From: Euzebyella marina
Lineage (GTDB): Bacteria > Bacteroidota > Bacteroidia > Flavobacteriales > Flavobacteriaceae
Assembly: GCF_014855515.1 (NCBI RefSeq)
Contig: NZ_JACYFK010000003.1
Span: forward strand, 599,302 to 663,301
Reading direction: 5' to 3'
Length of the DNA: 64,000 nucleotides
Positions within the stretch are counted from its first letter, which is position 1; every line of letters starts with the position of its first letter. The notes under the pieces were generated by a model, which was not told the DNA's origin, did no database searches, and worked only from the letters and a program-made list of their open reading frames with translations. The translations under genes and the position numbers were made by a program. Below, piece by piece: positions 44,910-54,046 of the stretch.

Positions 44910-46078
44910 AATACAAATATCAACTCATAACACTAGGCTCAGACGTTCGTGAAAGGCAAATAATTATTAACCAAATAAGGGAGGATTTAAGGAATCTCAA
45001 ATTGCCTGAAGAGTTTATTAAAGTCATTCCGGCATCCTCTATTGAAGATGAATATAAGGGTAACCAACCTGCATTTGCGCTGTACTTTGGAGACACTAGT
45101 AGCGATTTTAAGGATTTAGATGTTACTCAGAAGCTTCTGAAAGATGGTACGATGATTCTACCAATCTTTTATGACAGTTTTGAAACCGATATACCACGCG
45201 TTTTAGAAAATCAAAATGCCATTAAATATTCAGAAAATGAATTAAATAGAATTACTAATGTTGTCTTAGAAGCTTTTGAATTGTTAAGAAGTACAAGAAA
45301 AGTATTCATTAGTTATCGAAGAGCAGAATCTACCGGTGTAGCTATTCAATTATATGAGGCTTTAGAAGCCTATAATTTTGATGTGTTTCTTGATACGCAC
45401 TCAATTCAAAAAGGAGAACCTTTTCAAGATGAATTATGGCATCGTATGACAGATTGTGATGTTATTGTACTACTAAATACTCCTGGTTTTTTGGAAAGTC
45501 ATTGGTGTAAAGAAGAATTTGCAGAGGCAAATGCAAAACAAATAGGAATTGTCCAGCTGGTGTGGCCAAATCATCAAATAAAGGATATTGACAAATCTTC
45601 ATACCTCTGTTATCCTATTCAGTTAAGTGAAAACGATTTCACAAAAAAAAAATATGATAAAACTGATCAGCTAGTTGAATCGATGATTGAAAATATAATT
45701 GTCGAAGTTGAATCTGTACGCGCCAGAAATCTAGCTGCAAGACAGGACAATTTAATCACCGAGTTTAGAAACATGGCTGAAAAAAATAATAGAATCGTTA
45801 CCGTACAGCCCGAGAAAATTTTAACAGAAGACCGGCCAACTGGTGAGCACATTATCTACATTCCTACAATTGGTATACCGCGCTCTACTAGTTGTCAATC
45901 TGCCGAAATAAAAAAAGAGTTAATGGGATACGATGAGGTGTCTATACGCTTGATATATGATGATTTAAGAATACGTGATAAATGGTTACAACATTTGGAA
46001 TGGTTAAATGATAATTTCAAGAAGGACATTAAAACACTAAAAAAACAAGAATTTCAAGGATGGCTACAAAAATCTTAA
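44906..46078 (+). CDS. TIR-domain protein with extra N- and C-terminal regions (TIR-1)
   Basis: The 390-residue protein has a TIR domain at about residues 128-265. It opens RKVFISYRRAES and has the catalytic Glu (about 204) in HWCKEEF, so NAD+ processing is plausible. The first 125 residues contain PAFALYFGDTSSDFKDLDVT and TMILPIFYDS, which look like a second, degenerate TIR-like fold. The last 110 residues (from EHIIYIPTIGIPR) are unassigned. It overlaps hsdS by 4 bp and the SLOG gene by 19 bp, so it is made together with both. Confidence 0.85.
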   Translation: MKYKYQLITLGSDVRERQIIINQIREDLRNLKLPEEFIKVIPASSIEDEYKGNQPAFALYFGDTSSDFKDLDVTQKLLKDGTMILPIFYDSFETDIPRVLENQNAIKYSENELNRITNVVLEAFELLRSTRKVFISYRRAESTGVAIQLYEALEAYNFDVFLDTHSIQKGEPFQDELWHRMTDCDVIVLLNTPGFLESHWCKEEFAEANAKQIGIVQLVWPNHQIKDIDKSSYLCYPIQLSENDFTKKKYDKTDQLVESMIENIIVEVESVRARNLAARQDNLITEFRNMAEKNNRIVTVQPEKILTEDRPTGEHIIYIPTIGIPRSTSCQSAEIKKELMGYDEVSIRLIYDDLRIRDKWLQHLEWLNDNFKKDIKTLKKQEFQGWLQKS

Positions 46079-46656
46079 AAAATATTTTTCTATCAGCAAG
46101 TATTCCTCTTCCTGATAGACATCCCAAGTACATAGAAACAGCAGACATTATTGCAATTCGTGATTCAGTTATTGCTTTGACAACAGTCATATTGCCACAC
46201 CACAGAATAATTTGGGGTGGTCATCCATCAATAACGCCATTAATTTATTACGTGATGGAAAAATTGGATATGAATATCCAAGAACACGTGAAGCTTTACC
46301 AATCTTTATGGTTTAAAGATATTTTCCCTGCAGATAATAATAAGTTTGAAAATATAGTATTCACGAAAAAAGAAGACAGCATTCCTGCTAGTATAAAACT
46401 ACTCAGAGAAAAGATGTTCTCAGAGAATGAATTTTCAGCAGCAGTTTTTATTGGCGGAATGGATGGTATTGAAGACGAATATAGAATGTTTAAAGAATAT
46501 CATCCAGAAGCATTATTACTTCCTATAGCTAGTACAGGTGCAGCAACTAAATTAGTATATGAGAATTTATTTCCTCAAAACCTAAAAAACAAAAGACTTG
46601 AAAAGGATTATGGGTATATGTCTTTGTTTCAAAAATTTCTAATGGATAAAATTTAA
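46060..46656 (+). CDS. Stand-alone SLOG-domain protein
   Basis: The 198-residue protein is a single Rossmann-like SLOG domain. It has FLSASIPLPDRHPKYIETAD at the start, the glycine loop RIIWGGHPSITPLIYYV near residue 55, and FIGGMDGIEDEYRMF near 135. In Thoeris, a SLOG domain of ThsA senses the cyclic ADP-ribose-like signal. Here no SIR2, macro or membrane effector is fused to it. It would have to act on a partner, most simply one of the adjacent TIR proteins. The exact SLOG subfamily (I would guess cluster 3) needs a profile search. Confidence 0.8.
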   Translation: MATKILKNIFLSASIPLPDRHPKYIETADIIAIRDSVIALTTVILPHHRIIWGGHPSITPLIYYVMEKLDMNIQEHVKLYQSLWFKDIFPADNNKFENIVFTKKEDSIPASIKLLREKMFSENEFSAAVFIGGMDGIEDEYRMFKEYHPEALLLPIASTGAATKLVYENLFPQNLKNKRLEKDYGYMSLFQKFLMDKI

Positions 46657-46660
46657 TAGT

Positions 46661-47347
46661 ATGGCAAGAAAAGTATTCGTTTCATATAAATATTCTGACT
46701 CATTAGTACAAGATTTAGGCATATATCAAGATTCCTTTTTTGGTAAAATAAAAATCGCTACAACTGCAAGACATTATGTAGATGAGATTTCAGAGCATTT
46801 GACAGGTGATGACCATATTTATAAAGGTGAAAATGACGATGAAAGTATGGAGAACTTGGCAGACTCTTCTATCAGTTCAAAATTAGGAGACAAGATTTTT
46901 GATAGTAGTGTTACAGTTGTTTTAATTTCTAAAGGAATGAAGGAATCGTTTACATCCGAAAAAGACCAATGGATGCCTTGGGAAGTTTCATACTCTTTAA
47001 AAAAGCAGACAAGATTAGGTAGGTCGAGTAGTACTAATGGTGTTATAGCCGTTGTACTTCCAGATGAAAGCGGAAGTTATGAATACTATATAACACGTGA
47101 TGGTGAATGTAATTGCAGGTCGTTGAATACTTCTATTCTGTTTCAAATAATACGTGATAATATTTTTAATGTAAAAGAACCAAACAGAAGAGCTTGCAAT
47201 GGCGGTTGGGTTTACTCTGGCGATAGCTCCTATATTCAATCTGTAAAATGGTCCGATTTTATAGCAAATCCCACAAAATATATTGACAAAGCGATAGAGC
47301 TACGAGATAAGAAAGATGATTTTAATATTGTAAAAACTATTAGATAA
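46661..47347 (+). CDS. ThsB-like TIR protein (TIR-2)
   Basis: The 228-residue protein starts RKVFVSYKYSDS and contains VTVVLISKGM and WMPWEVSYSLKK. This is the pattern of the ThsB/MTH538-type TIR family, with the likely catalytic Glu at about residue 108. An unusual acidic and Cys-containing C-terminal part follows (residues 130-228). ThsB proteins make the signalling nucleotide in Thoeris. It lies 4 nt after the SLOG gene and 3 nt before the third TIR gene. Confidence 0.85.
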   Translation: MARKVFVSYKYSDSLVQDLGIYQDSFFGKIKIATTARHYVDEISEHLTGDDHIYKGENDDESMENLADSSISSKLGDKIFDSSVTVVLISKGMKESFTSEKDQWMPWEVSYSLKKQTRLGRSSSTNGVIAVVLPDESGSYEYYITRDGECNCRSLNTSILFQIIRDNIFNVKEPNRRACNGGWVYSGDSSYIQSVKWSDFIANPTKYIDKAIELRDKKDDFNIVKTIR

Positions 47348-47350
47348 TCT

Positions 47351-47935
47351 ATGAGCTTTATAACTGAATCAGAACTTAGAAACCAAAGAAGGTCATCAAA
47401 ATCCTACTATATGACCTTAAATGAAAGCCTAACCAGCTTTAAAGGAGAAAGTAGTCTTTTTAAAACTAAAATTTTCCTTTCTCATAAACACGACGAAAGA
47501 GAGTATTTGGAAGGTGCTATTTCATTTTTAAAATCGTATGGTGTAGACGTTTATGTTGATTGGTTAGATGATGGGATGCCTAAAACAACATCAGGAAGGA
47601 CCGCAGATAGAATAAAACAAAAAATTAAGGATAATCATAAATTTATTCTTTTAGCAACAGAGGGTGCAATAAGCTCTAAATGGTGTAATTGGGAGTTAGG
47701 TTTAGGAGATGCAGCAAAGTATATTGAACAAATTGCAATTTTACCTATTAAAAAAGATTATTCAGATTTTTCAGGTAGTGAGTATTTAGAAATATATCCT
47801 TACATCTACAAAGTTGATTATTATCAATATTTCAAGGGAACTTATAGGTCAGAAGGAACTTATGTTGTATTTCCATCGATTAATGGCAATGATAAAGTTG
47901 TGCCTATTAGTGAATGGTTGAATAATAAAAATTAA
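47351..47935 (+). CDS. Third TIR-domain protein (TIR-3)
   Basis: The 194-residue protein has a short N-terminal extension, then a TIR domain with TKIFLSHKHDEREYLEGAI, VDVYVDWLDDGMP and SKWCNWELGLGD. The last holds the likely catalytic Glu at residue 115. The SSKWC-type active site is close to NAD+-cleaving bacterial TIRs. It is more similar in layout to effector TIRs than to ThsB. It ends 6 nt before the AlbA_2 ATPase gene. Confidence 0.85.
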   Translation: MSFITESELRNQRRSSKSYYMTLNESLTSFKGESSLFKTKIFLSHKHDEREYLEGAISFLKSYGVDVYVDWLDDGMPKTTSGRTADRIKQKIKDNHKFILLATEGAISSKWCNWELGLGDAAKYIEQIAILPIKKDYSDFSGSEYLEIYPYIYKVDYYQYFKGTYRSEGTYVVFPSINGNDKVVPISEWLNNKN

Positions 47936-47941
47936 GCAGTT

Positions 47942-49456
47942 ATGACAGAAACCAACCGCATAGAATACAAAGCACAGCTCACCAAAGATTTAGATTTGGA
48001 AAAAGAAGTGGTAGCCTTTTTAAACTACCACGAGGGCGGTTTGGTCTATATCGGTATCGATAAAAACGGCAACACCCTTGGTGTAGCAGACCTGGATGCC
48101 GATATGCTTAAAATAAAAGACCGCATTAAAAACAACATTGCTCCTTCCGCTATGGGCTTGTTTGATGTGGTAGCAGAAGGAAAAGACGGTCAGCATATCA
48201 TTAAAGTCATTGTGGCCAGCGGTAGTGAAAAACCCTATTTCAAGAAAAAATACGGAATGACCGAGAAAGGTTGTTTCTTACGTGTAGGTACAGCCGCCGA
48301 ACCAATGCCACAGGCAATGATTGACAAGCTTTTTGCCGGTAGGACCCGCAATTCGATAGGTAAGATAAAATCGCATCGTCAGGACCTTAATTTTGAGCAA
48401 CTTTCCATTTATTATCAGGAGAAAGGCAAAACCCTGAATAGTCAATTTAAGAAAAACCTGGAACTATTTACAGAAGATGGCGATTTAAACTATGCAGCTT
48501 ACCTTTTGGCAGATGTTAACAATATTTCCATTAAAGTGGCCAAATACAAAGGTTTGGACCGGGTTAACCTTGCTGAAAATAACGAGTACGGATATTGTTC
48601 CCTAATCAAGGCCACTAAGAGTGTCTTGGACAAAATGGAAGTTGAGAATACAACCTTTGCCACTATTACTTCCAAAGAAAGAATAGAGGAACGGTTATGG
48701 AACGCCGTGGCTTTGAGAGAGGCCATTTTAAATGCTCTTGTACATAACGATTATACTCGGGAGGTACCCCCTAAATTTGAGATATTCGATGACAGGATAG
48801 AGATTACTTCCGCAGGTTCCCTGCCGGAAGGGTTGAGCCAGGAAGAGTTTTTTGAGGGTGTTTCCATTCCCAGGAACAAGGAACTAATGCGTGTCTTTAA
48901 AGATGTAGAGTTAGTGGAACAATTGGGTTCTGGGATTCCTAGGATATTACAAAGTTACGGTAGGGACTGTTTTAAGTTCATGGACAATTTTACTCGGATG
49001 GTTTTTCCATCTTCAGGTAAGGCTTCACATAACCCTGCTCCTGATAGTAATTGGGATACATTACAAAAAGAATTTCATGCACTGAGAAGCAGTGATAAAC
49101 CCAGTAGAGATGGATTTTTGCCTTGGGTCAAGGATAATCTGCCCACCTTGTTGCGCGAGCTTCAGGAAAGCTTCAGTATAACTTCAGGAAAGCTTCAGGA
49201 AAACTTCGGAAAAGAATTCGGAACGTCATTAAAAACGGGTAAATTAAGGCAATCCAACATAAAAACTCCTACCAGCCTAATGGTCCTATTGATATTGGCA
49301 TTGGATTCCAACACTACCGCAGATGAAATTTCGGATTTAATAGGAGTTTCGGAACGTTCCATATTTACACACTTAAACAAACTAAAAAAAGCCAACTTAA
49401 TTGAGCGCGTGGGAGGAAGAAAAGAGGGGCATTGGCATATCACTGATCAAGGATGA
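47942..49456 (+). CDS. AlbA_2 (Schlafen-like) ATP-binding protein of the R-M operon
   Basis: The 504-residue protein has an N-terminal AlbA_2 domain (NRIEYKAQLTKDLDLEKEVV to about 130). A GHKL-type ATP-binding region follows, with LREAILNALVHNDYTREVPP and LPEGLSQEEFFEG, and then a C-terminal winged helix (DEISDLIGVSERSIFTHLNK). Such proteins are often encoded inside type I R-M operons of Bacteroidetes and may regulate them. G+C content and codon choice are nearer to hsdR than to the TIR genes. It overlaps hsdR as ATGA. Confidence 0.82.
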   Translation: MTETNRIEYKAQLTKDLDLEKEVVAFLNYHEGGLVYIGIDKNGNTLGVADLDADMLKIKDRIKNNIAPSAMGLFDVVAEGKDGQHIIKVIVASGSEKPYFKKKYGMTEKGCFLRVGTAAEPMPQAMIDKLFAGRTRNSIGKIKSHRQDLNFEQLSIYYQEKGKTLNSQFKKNLELFTEDGDLNYAAYLLADVNNISIKVAKYKGLDRVNLAENNEYGYCSLIKATKSVLDKMEVENTTFATITSKERIEERLWNAVALREAILNALVHNDYTREVPPKFEIFDDRIEITSAGSLPEGLSQEEFFEGVSIPRNKELMRVFKDVELVEQLGSGIPRILQSYGRDCFKFMDNFTRMVFPSSGKASHNPAPDSNWDTLQKEFHALRSSDKPSRDGFLPWVKDNLPTLLRELQESFSITSGKLQENFGKEFGTSLKTGKLRQSNIKTPTSLMVLLILALDSNTTADEISDLIGVSERSIFTHLNKLKKANLIERVGGRKEGHWHITDQG

Positions 49457-52400
49457 AAAAATTTACGGAAGCCAGATTAGAGGAAACATTTATAGAATTG
49501 CTGGATAATGAGGGGTATCCACATTACTTAGGCAATACCATTGAACGTGAACCGGAAGAAGTACTGATAGAAGAAGATTTAATAGCATTTCTATTGGAAC
49601 GCTACAAAAACGAAGGGCTCACACTTACGGAGGCCAAATCCATTGTGTTGCAGCTAAAGACCTTGCCAGCCTCAGATTTGTACGAAACCAATAAAAAAAT
49701 AATGCAATGGCTTTCCGATGGTTTTATCCTAAAACGGGAAGACCGTAACCAAAAGGATATTTGGGTTTCTTTAATCGATTATACAGGCTTGGAACGGCAA
49801 ATGCAGGGCGATAATTTGGATAGTTTATCGGTTGCCGAACCTCGAGAAAAATACGGGGACAATAATATTTACAAGTTTGTAAACCAACTAGAAATCGTAG
49901 GTACGGAAAAACGTATTCCTGACGGTATAATCTACATTAATGGGATCCCGGTTGTAGTGTTCGAGTTCAAAACAGCTATCAAAGAGAATTGCACCATACA
50001 TGATGCTTACGTGCAGTTAACAACCCGCTATAAAAGAGATATCCCCGAGCTTTTTAAGTACAATGCCTTTTGTGTAATCAGTGATGGGGTAAACAATAAA
50101 GCAGGTTCATTTTTTGCTTCTTATGAGTTTTACTATGCGTGGCGCAGAATAGCTGGTTTGGCCAAAGAAGTGGATGGTATTGATAGTATGTTCACCCTTA
50201 TTCAAGGAATGTTGCATGAAAACAGATTAAGGGATATTATCCAAAACTTCATTTACATACCGGACACGTCCAAAAAAGATGAGAAAATAGTATGTCGTTA
50301 TCCACAATACTATGCAGCAAAAGCTTTATATGATAATATCAAAAAAGCTCAAAAGCCAAAAGGGGACGGAAAAGGAGGTACCTACTTTGGCGCTACCGGT
50401 AGCGGTAAGAGTTACACCATGCTCTATCTCACAAGGTTATTAATGAAGAGTGAATATTTCGAAAACCCTACAATCGTTCTCATAACAGACCGTACCGATT
50501 TAGATGACCAACTTTCAGGACAGTTTTCCAATGCCAAAATTTATATAGGTGATAATACGATAAAAAGTGTAGAAAGCAGGTCTGAATTAAGAGAGCTGTT
50601 ACAAGGCCGTGCAAGTGGTGGTGTATTTTTGACCACCATACACAAGTTTACGGAAGACATTGAGCTATTGAGCGAACGAACCAATGTAATCTGTATTTCC
50701 GATGAAGCGCATAGAAGTCAAACCAATTTGGACCAAAAGGTTAGGGTCACGGAAAAGGGAGTTAAAAAATCCTATGGATTTGCCAGGTATTTGCATGATT
50801 CGCTGCCTAATGCAACTTTTGTAGGATTTACGGGTACCCCTGTAGATGCTACTTTAGATGTATTCGGTAAAGTAGTGGACGCCTACACGATGACTGAATC
50901 TGTAAAGGATGAGATAACGGTGCGCATTGTGTATGAGGGTAGAGCTGCCAAAATAGCCTTGCAGAACAGCGAACTTGAGAAGATTGAAAAGTATTATCAA
51001 GAAGCGGAGGAAGCCGGTGCCAACGAATACCAAATTGAGGAAAGCAAAAAACAATCTGCCAATATGAACGCTATTTTGGGCGACCCGGACAGGTTAAAAG
51101 AATTGGCTGCCGATTTTGTTCAGCATTACGAAAAGCGGGTAACTGAGGGTGCAACCGTTAAGGGCAAGGCCATGTTCGTCAGCAGTTCTCGTTTTATAGC
51201 TTATGAGTTTTATAAAAACGTACTTGAGTTAAAACCGGAATGGAACGATATAAAAGTAGCTGAGGACGGTGCTGTCTTGACCGACAAGGAAAAGCGGGAA
51301 ATCAAACCTATGGAACGGATTAAAATGATCATGACCCGGGGAAAAGACGACCCAAAGGAATTGTACGATATATTGGGCACAAAGGATTATCGCAAGGAAC
51401 TTGACAGACAATTCAAGAACGAGAAATCCAATTTCAAGATAGCCATTGTGGTGGATATGTGGTTGACCGGTTTTGATGTCCCCTTCTTGGACACTATCTA
51501 CATTGACAAGCCTATCCAACAACATAACCTGATACAGACTATTTCCCGTGTGAACCGTAAATTCAAAGGAAAAAATAAGGGCTTGGTGGTGGATTACATT
51601 GGCATCAAAAAACAAATGAACCTTGCGCTTAAAAAATACTCAGAGGGCGATAAGGATAATTTTGAGGATATACAACAATCCTTGATAGTGGTCAGAAATC
51701 ACTTGGATTTACTGGCTAAATTGCTACATAAATTCGATAGCTCAAAATACTTTAATGGTACGGCACTGGAACAATTGAACACCCTGAATATGGCCGCGGA
51801 ATTTGTACAGCTTACCAAGGATATGGAAACTCGTTTTATGGGCTTGGTTAAAAGATTAAAAGCAGCTTATGATATCTGTGCAGGGAGTGCGGAATTGACA
51901 CAACAGGAAAGGGATTTTACACATTTCTATTTAGCTGTCCGGTCTATTGTCTTCAAACTTACCAAAGGCGATGCACCTGACACCGCCCAAATGAATGCCA
52001 AGGTAAGGGAAATGATAAAGAATGCCTTACAAAGTGATGGTGTAGATGAGATTTTTAAAATGGGAGAAGACACTGAGAAAGAGCAGGACATCTTTGATGA
52101 ACACTACTTGGCTAAAATTGATAAAATAAAGCTGCCCAATACAAAGATCAAATTGTTACAACAGTTGTTGGCCAAGGCTATTGGCGAAATGAAGAAGGTC
52201 AATAAGGTGAAAGGCGTTGACTTCTCCAAGAAAATGGAATCATTGGTTCAGAAATACAATGAGCGTAAAGGTGATGTATTACAGAGTGAGGTATTGGACG
52301 ATTTTGCCAAGCAAATTACAGATATGATCTGGGACGTTTACCAAGAGTTTAAAGCTGGTGATGATTTAGGGATTGATTTTGAAGAAAAAGCATTTTATGA

Positions 52401-52668
52401 CATCCTAAAGGAACTTTGTGTAAAGTATGACTTTAGTTACCCCGAAGATAAATTAATTGAACTGGCACGCGCTGTTAAAGATTTGGTTGATGGTCAAGCA
52501 AAGTTTCCGGATTGGAACAAAAGAGAAGATATTAAATCAGCTTTAAAAGTAGGACTAATACTTCTTTTGGATGAGCACGGCTATCCACCAGTAGAAAGGG
52601 ACGAAGTTTACAAGGAAATCTTTGAGCAAGCGGAAAATGTTAAGAAGTATCGCTCCGTTAAAAAATAA
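49453..52668 (+). CDS. hsdR: Type I R-M restriction subunit
   Basis: The 1071-residue motor-nuclease has an N-terminal PD-(D/E)XK domain with RIPDGIIYINGIPVVVFEFK (near 155-172). The helicase core has Walker A in GATGSGKSYTM (near 313), DEAH in ISDEAHRSQ (near 416) and FVGFTGTPVDAT. It translocates DNA and cuts at a distance when sites are unmethylated. All key residues look intact. Its end overlaps the pentapeptide gene. Confidence 0.93.
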   Translation: MKKFTEARLEETFIELLDNEGYPHYLGNTIEREPEEVLIEEDLIAFLLERYKNEGLTLTEAKSIVLQLKTLPASDLYETNKKIMQWLSDGFILKREDRNQKDIWVSLIDYTGLERQMQGDNLDSLSVAEPREKYGDNNIYKFVNQLEIVGTEKRIPDGIIYINGIPVVVFEFKTAIKENCTIHDAYVQLTTRYKRDIPELFKYNAFCVISDGVNNKAGSFFASYEFYYAWRRIAGLAKEVDGIDSMFTLIQGMLHENRLRDIIQNFIYIPDTSKKDEKIVCRYPQYYAAKALYDNIKKAQKPKGDGKGGTYFGATGSGKSYTMLYLTRLLMKSEYFENPTIVLITDRTDLDDQLSGQFSNAKIYIGDNTIKSVESRSELRELLQGRASGGVFLTTIHKFTEDIELLSERTNVICISDEAHRSQTNLDQKVRVTEKGVKKSYGFARYLHDSLPNATFVGFTGTPVDATLDVFGKVVDAYTMTESVKDEITVRIVYEGRAAKIALQNSELEKIEKYYQEAEEAGANEYQIEESKKQSANMNAILGDPDRLKELAADFVQHYEKRVTEGATVKGKAMFVSSSRFIAYEFYKNVLELKPEWNDIKVAEDGAVLTDKEKREIKPMERIKMIMTRGKDDPKELYDILGTKDYRKELDRQFKNEKSNFKIAIVVDMWLTGFDVPFLDTIYIDKPIQQHNLIQTISRVNRKFKGKNKGLVVDYIGIKKQMNLALKKYSEGDKDNFEDIQQSLIVVRNHLDLLAKLLHKFDSSKYFNGTALEQLNTLNMAAEFVQLTKDMETRFMGLVKRLKAAYDICAGSAELTQQERDFTHFYLAVRSIVFKLTKGDAPDTAQMNAKVREMIKNALQSDGVDEIFKMGEDTEKEQDIFDEHYLAKIDKIKLPNTKIKLLQQLLAKAIGEMKKVNKVKGVDFSKKMESLVQKYNERKGDVLQSEVLDDFAKQITDMIWDVYQEFKAGDDLGIDFEEKAFYDILKELCVKYDFSYPEDKLIELARAVKDLVDGQAKFPDWNKREDIKSALKVGLILLLDEHGYPPVERDEVYKEIFEQAENVKKYRSVKK

Positions 52669-53374
52669 TATTTGGATAATCCGATATTTAGCTAAATTGA
52701 AAAACCACCTTAAGAAATATGCCGATTTTGTAGAGAGCCATCCCTTAATTAGGCTATTGGACTCTATTTCCAAACTAGGAATAGTGTTTGCTGCTATATT
52801 TTGGATTTTAGAAATAGATGATCGAAAAGAGGAAAGAGAAAATTTAAGAAAGCAAAGAATATATCGTGCTTGGGAGATTATAACTTTTACAGAGTTAATG
52901 CCCAGTTCACATGCTAGAAAAAGTGCATTGGAAGATTTAGTGAAATCAAAACAAAAACTTGACGGAATCGACTTGAGGATTGCAAATTTAGATGATGCCA
53001 ATTTAGCTGGAGCCTCATTTTCAAGGTCAGTATTGAACAATATCTCCTTTATTGATGCCAACCTTCAAAATGTGAATTTTGATTATTGTTTTTTGGACGA
53101 AGTTGATTTTAGCAATTCCAACTTAAAAGATGCCTCTTTTAAAGGTGCGGTTATAAAAAATTCAAGTTTCACATCAGTTAAAACTATAAATTCTTTGAAC
53201 TTTTCAAAGGCGATTCTTTTAAACAATACTGGTTTAAAAGTAAAAAGCAAATTGGTAGACAGTGTTACTTTAAAGAAAATTAAAAGTATATGGGAAAAAC
53301 CTAGCGATTATTTGGACGATGAGGAATTAAGAAATATTATCATAGAAATTGACTCAATTCTAGAGTTTAATTAA
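52637..53374 (+). CDS. Membrane-anchored pentapeptide-repeat protein
   Basis: The 245-residue protein has a hydrophobic segment at about residues 40-58 (LGIVFAAIFWILE). A set of pentapeptide repeats follows at about 110-195, with A/(N/D)LXX patterns such as NLDDANLAGASF and NLQNVNF. Pentapeptide proteins form a right-handed beta helix and often mimic DNA or scaffold complexes. Here it may help the nearby R-M system, though that is only a guess from its place. ATG 52637 overlaps hsdR by 32 bp; an upstream TTG is possible. Confidence 0.72.
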   Translation: MLRSIAPLKNNIWIIRYLAKLKNHLKKYADFVESHPLIRLLDSISKLGIVFAAIFWILEIDDRKEERENLRKQRIYRAWEIITFTELMPSSHARKSALEDLVKSKQKLDGIDLRIANLDDANLAGASFSRSVLNNISFIDANLQNVNFDYCFLDEVDFSNSNLKDASFKGAVIKNSSFTSVKTINSLNFSKAILLNNTGLKVKSKLVDSVTLKKIKSIWEKPSDYLDDEELRNIIIEIDSILEFN

Positions 53375-53385
53375 ATAGGCTTAAT

Positions 53386-53904
53386 ATGAATCGAAAATAT
53401 TGTCTTGACCCGCTAGTGGATATAGAAACAAAGTTAGTTATTCTTGGTACTATACCCGGAGAAAAATCACTTCTTAAAAAATGCTATTATGGCAATGAGA
53501 AGAACCACTTTTGGGATATCGTGTACAGAACACTTCAGCCCGAATTTAGTTGTTTTGAACTTGCGGAATCTAAGTCGATATTAGAAAGATATAAGCTACT
53601 GTTAGAAAATAAAATTGGATTGTGGGATGTAATCGAGAGTTGCGAAAGGAAAGGAAGTAGTGACAGCAAGATAAAAAATGAAAATTTAAACGACTTTACC
53701 ACATTTTTTAAAAGATACCCAAACATAAAGACTGTACTGTTTAATGGCAGTAAATCTGAAAAATATTTCAGGAAGGAATATAAAGATGGGGTATTTTCCA
53801 GTATTAAATTTTATCAATTAAATTCCACAAGTAGTATGAATTCAAATAATACGTTTAAAATATTAAATGAATGGAAATGCCAAATAGAAACAATTGGCTT
53901 GTAG
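53386..53904 (+). CDS. Hypoxanthine/uracil-DNA glycosylase-like protein
   Basis: The 172-residue protein fits UDG family 6 (HDG). The first motif is ILGTIPGEKSL, followed by YYGNEKNHFWDIV, which corresponds to the YY-NPxNxFW segment. The second motif is QLNSTSSMN in place of the more usual STSPAN. Such enzymes remove deaminated bases. The Met in the second motif is atypical, so activity is uncertain. It starts 11 bp after the pentapeptide gene. Confidence 0.75.
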   Translation: MNRKYCLDPLVDIETKLVILGTIPGEKSLLKKCYYGNEKNHFWDIVYRTLQPEFSCFELAESKSILERYKLLLENKIGLWDVIESCERKGSSDSKIKNENLNDFTTFFKRYPNIKTVLFNGSKSEKYFRKEYKDGVFSSIKFYQLNSTSSMNSNNTFKILNEWKCQIETIGL

Positions 53905-54046
53905 AATTCGGAGGTCTCAACAATAGATAATTCATCGATAGCAACTTTGGTAAACGTTAAAATTATAAGATTTGAACATCCTAATAACTATTTTCCATAT
54001 GTCATACAGGCACCCATTCAATCGGAACGATTGAATTATTAGATTA

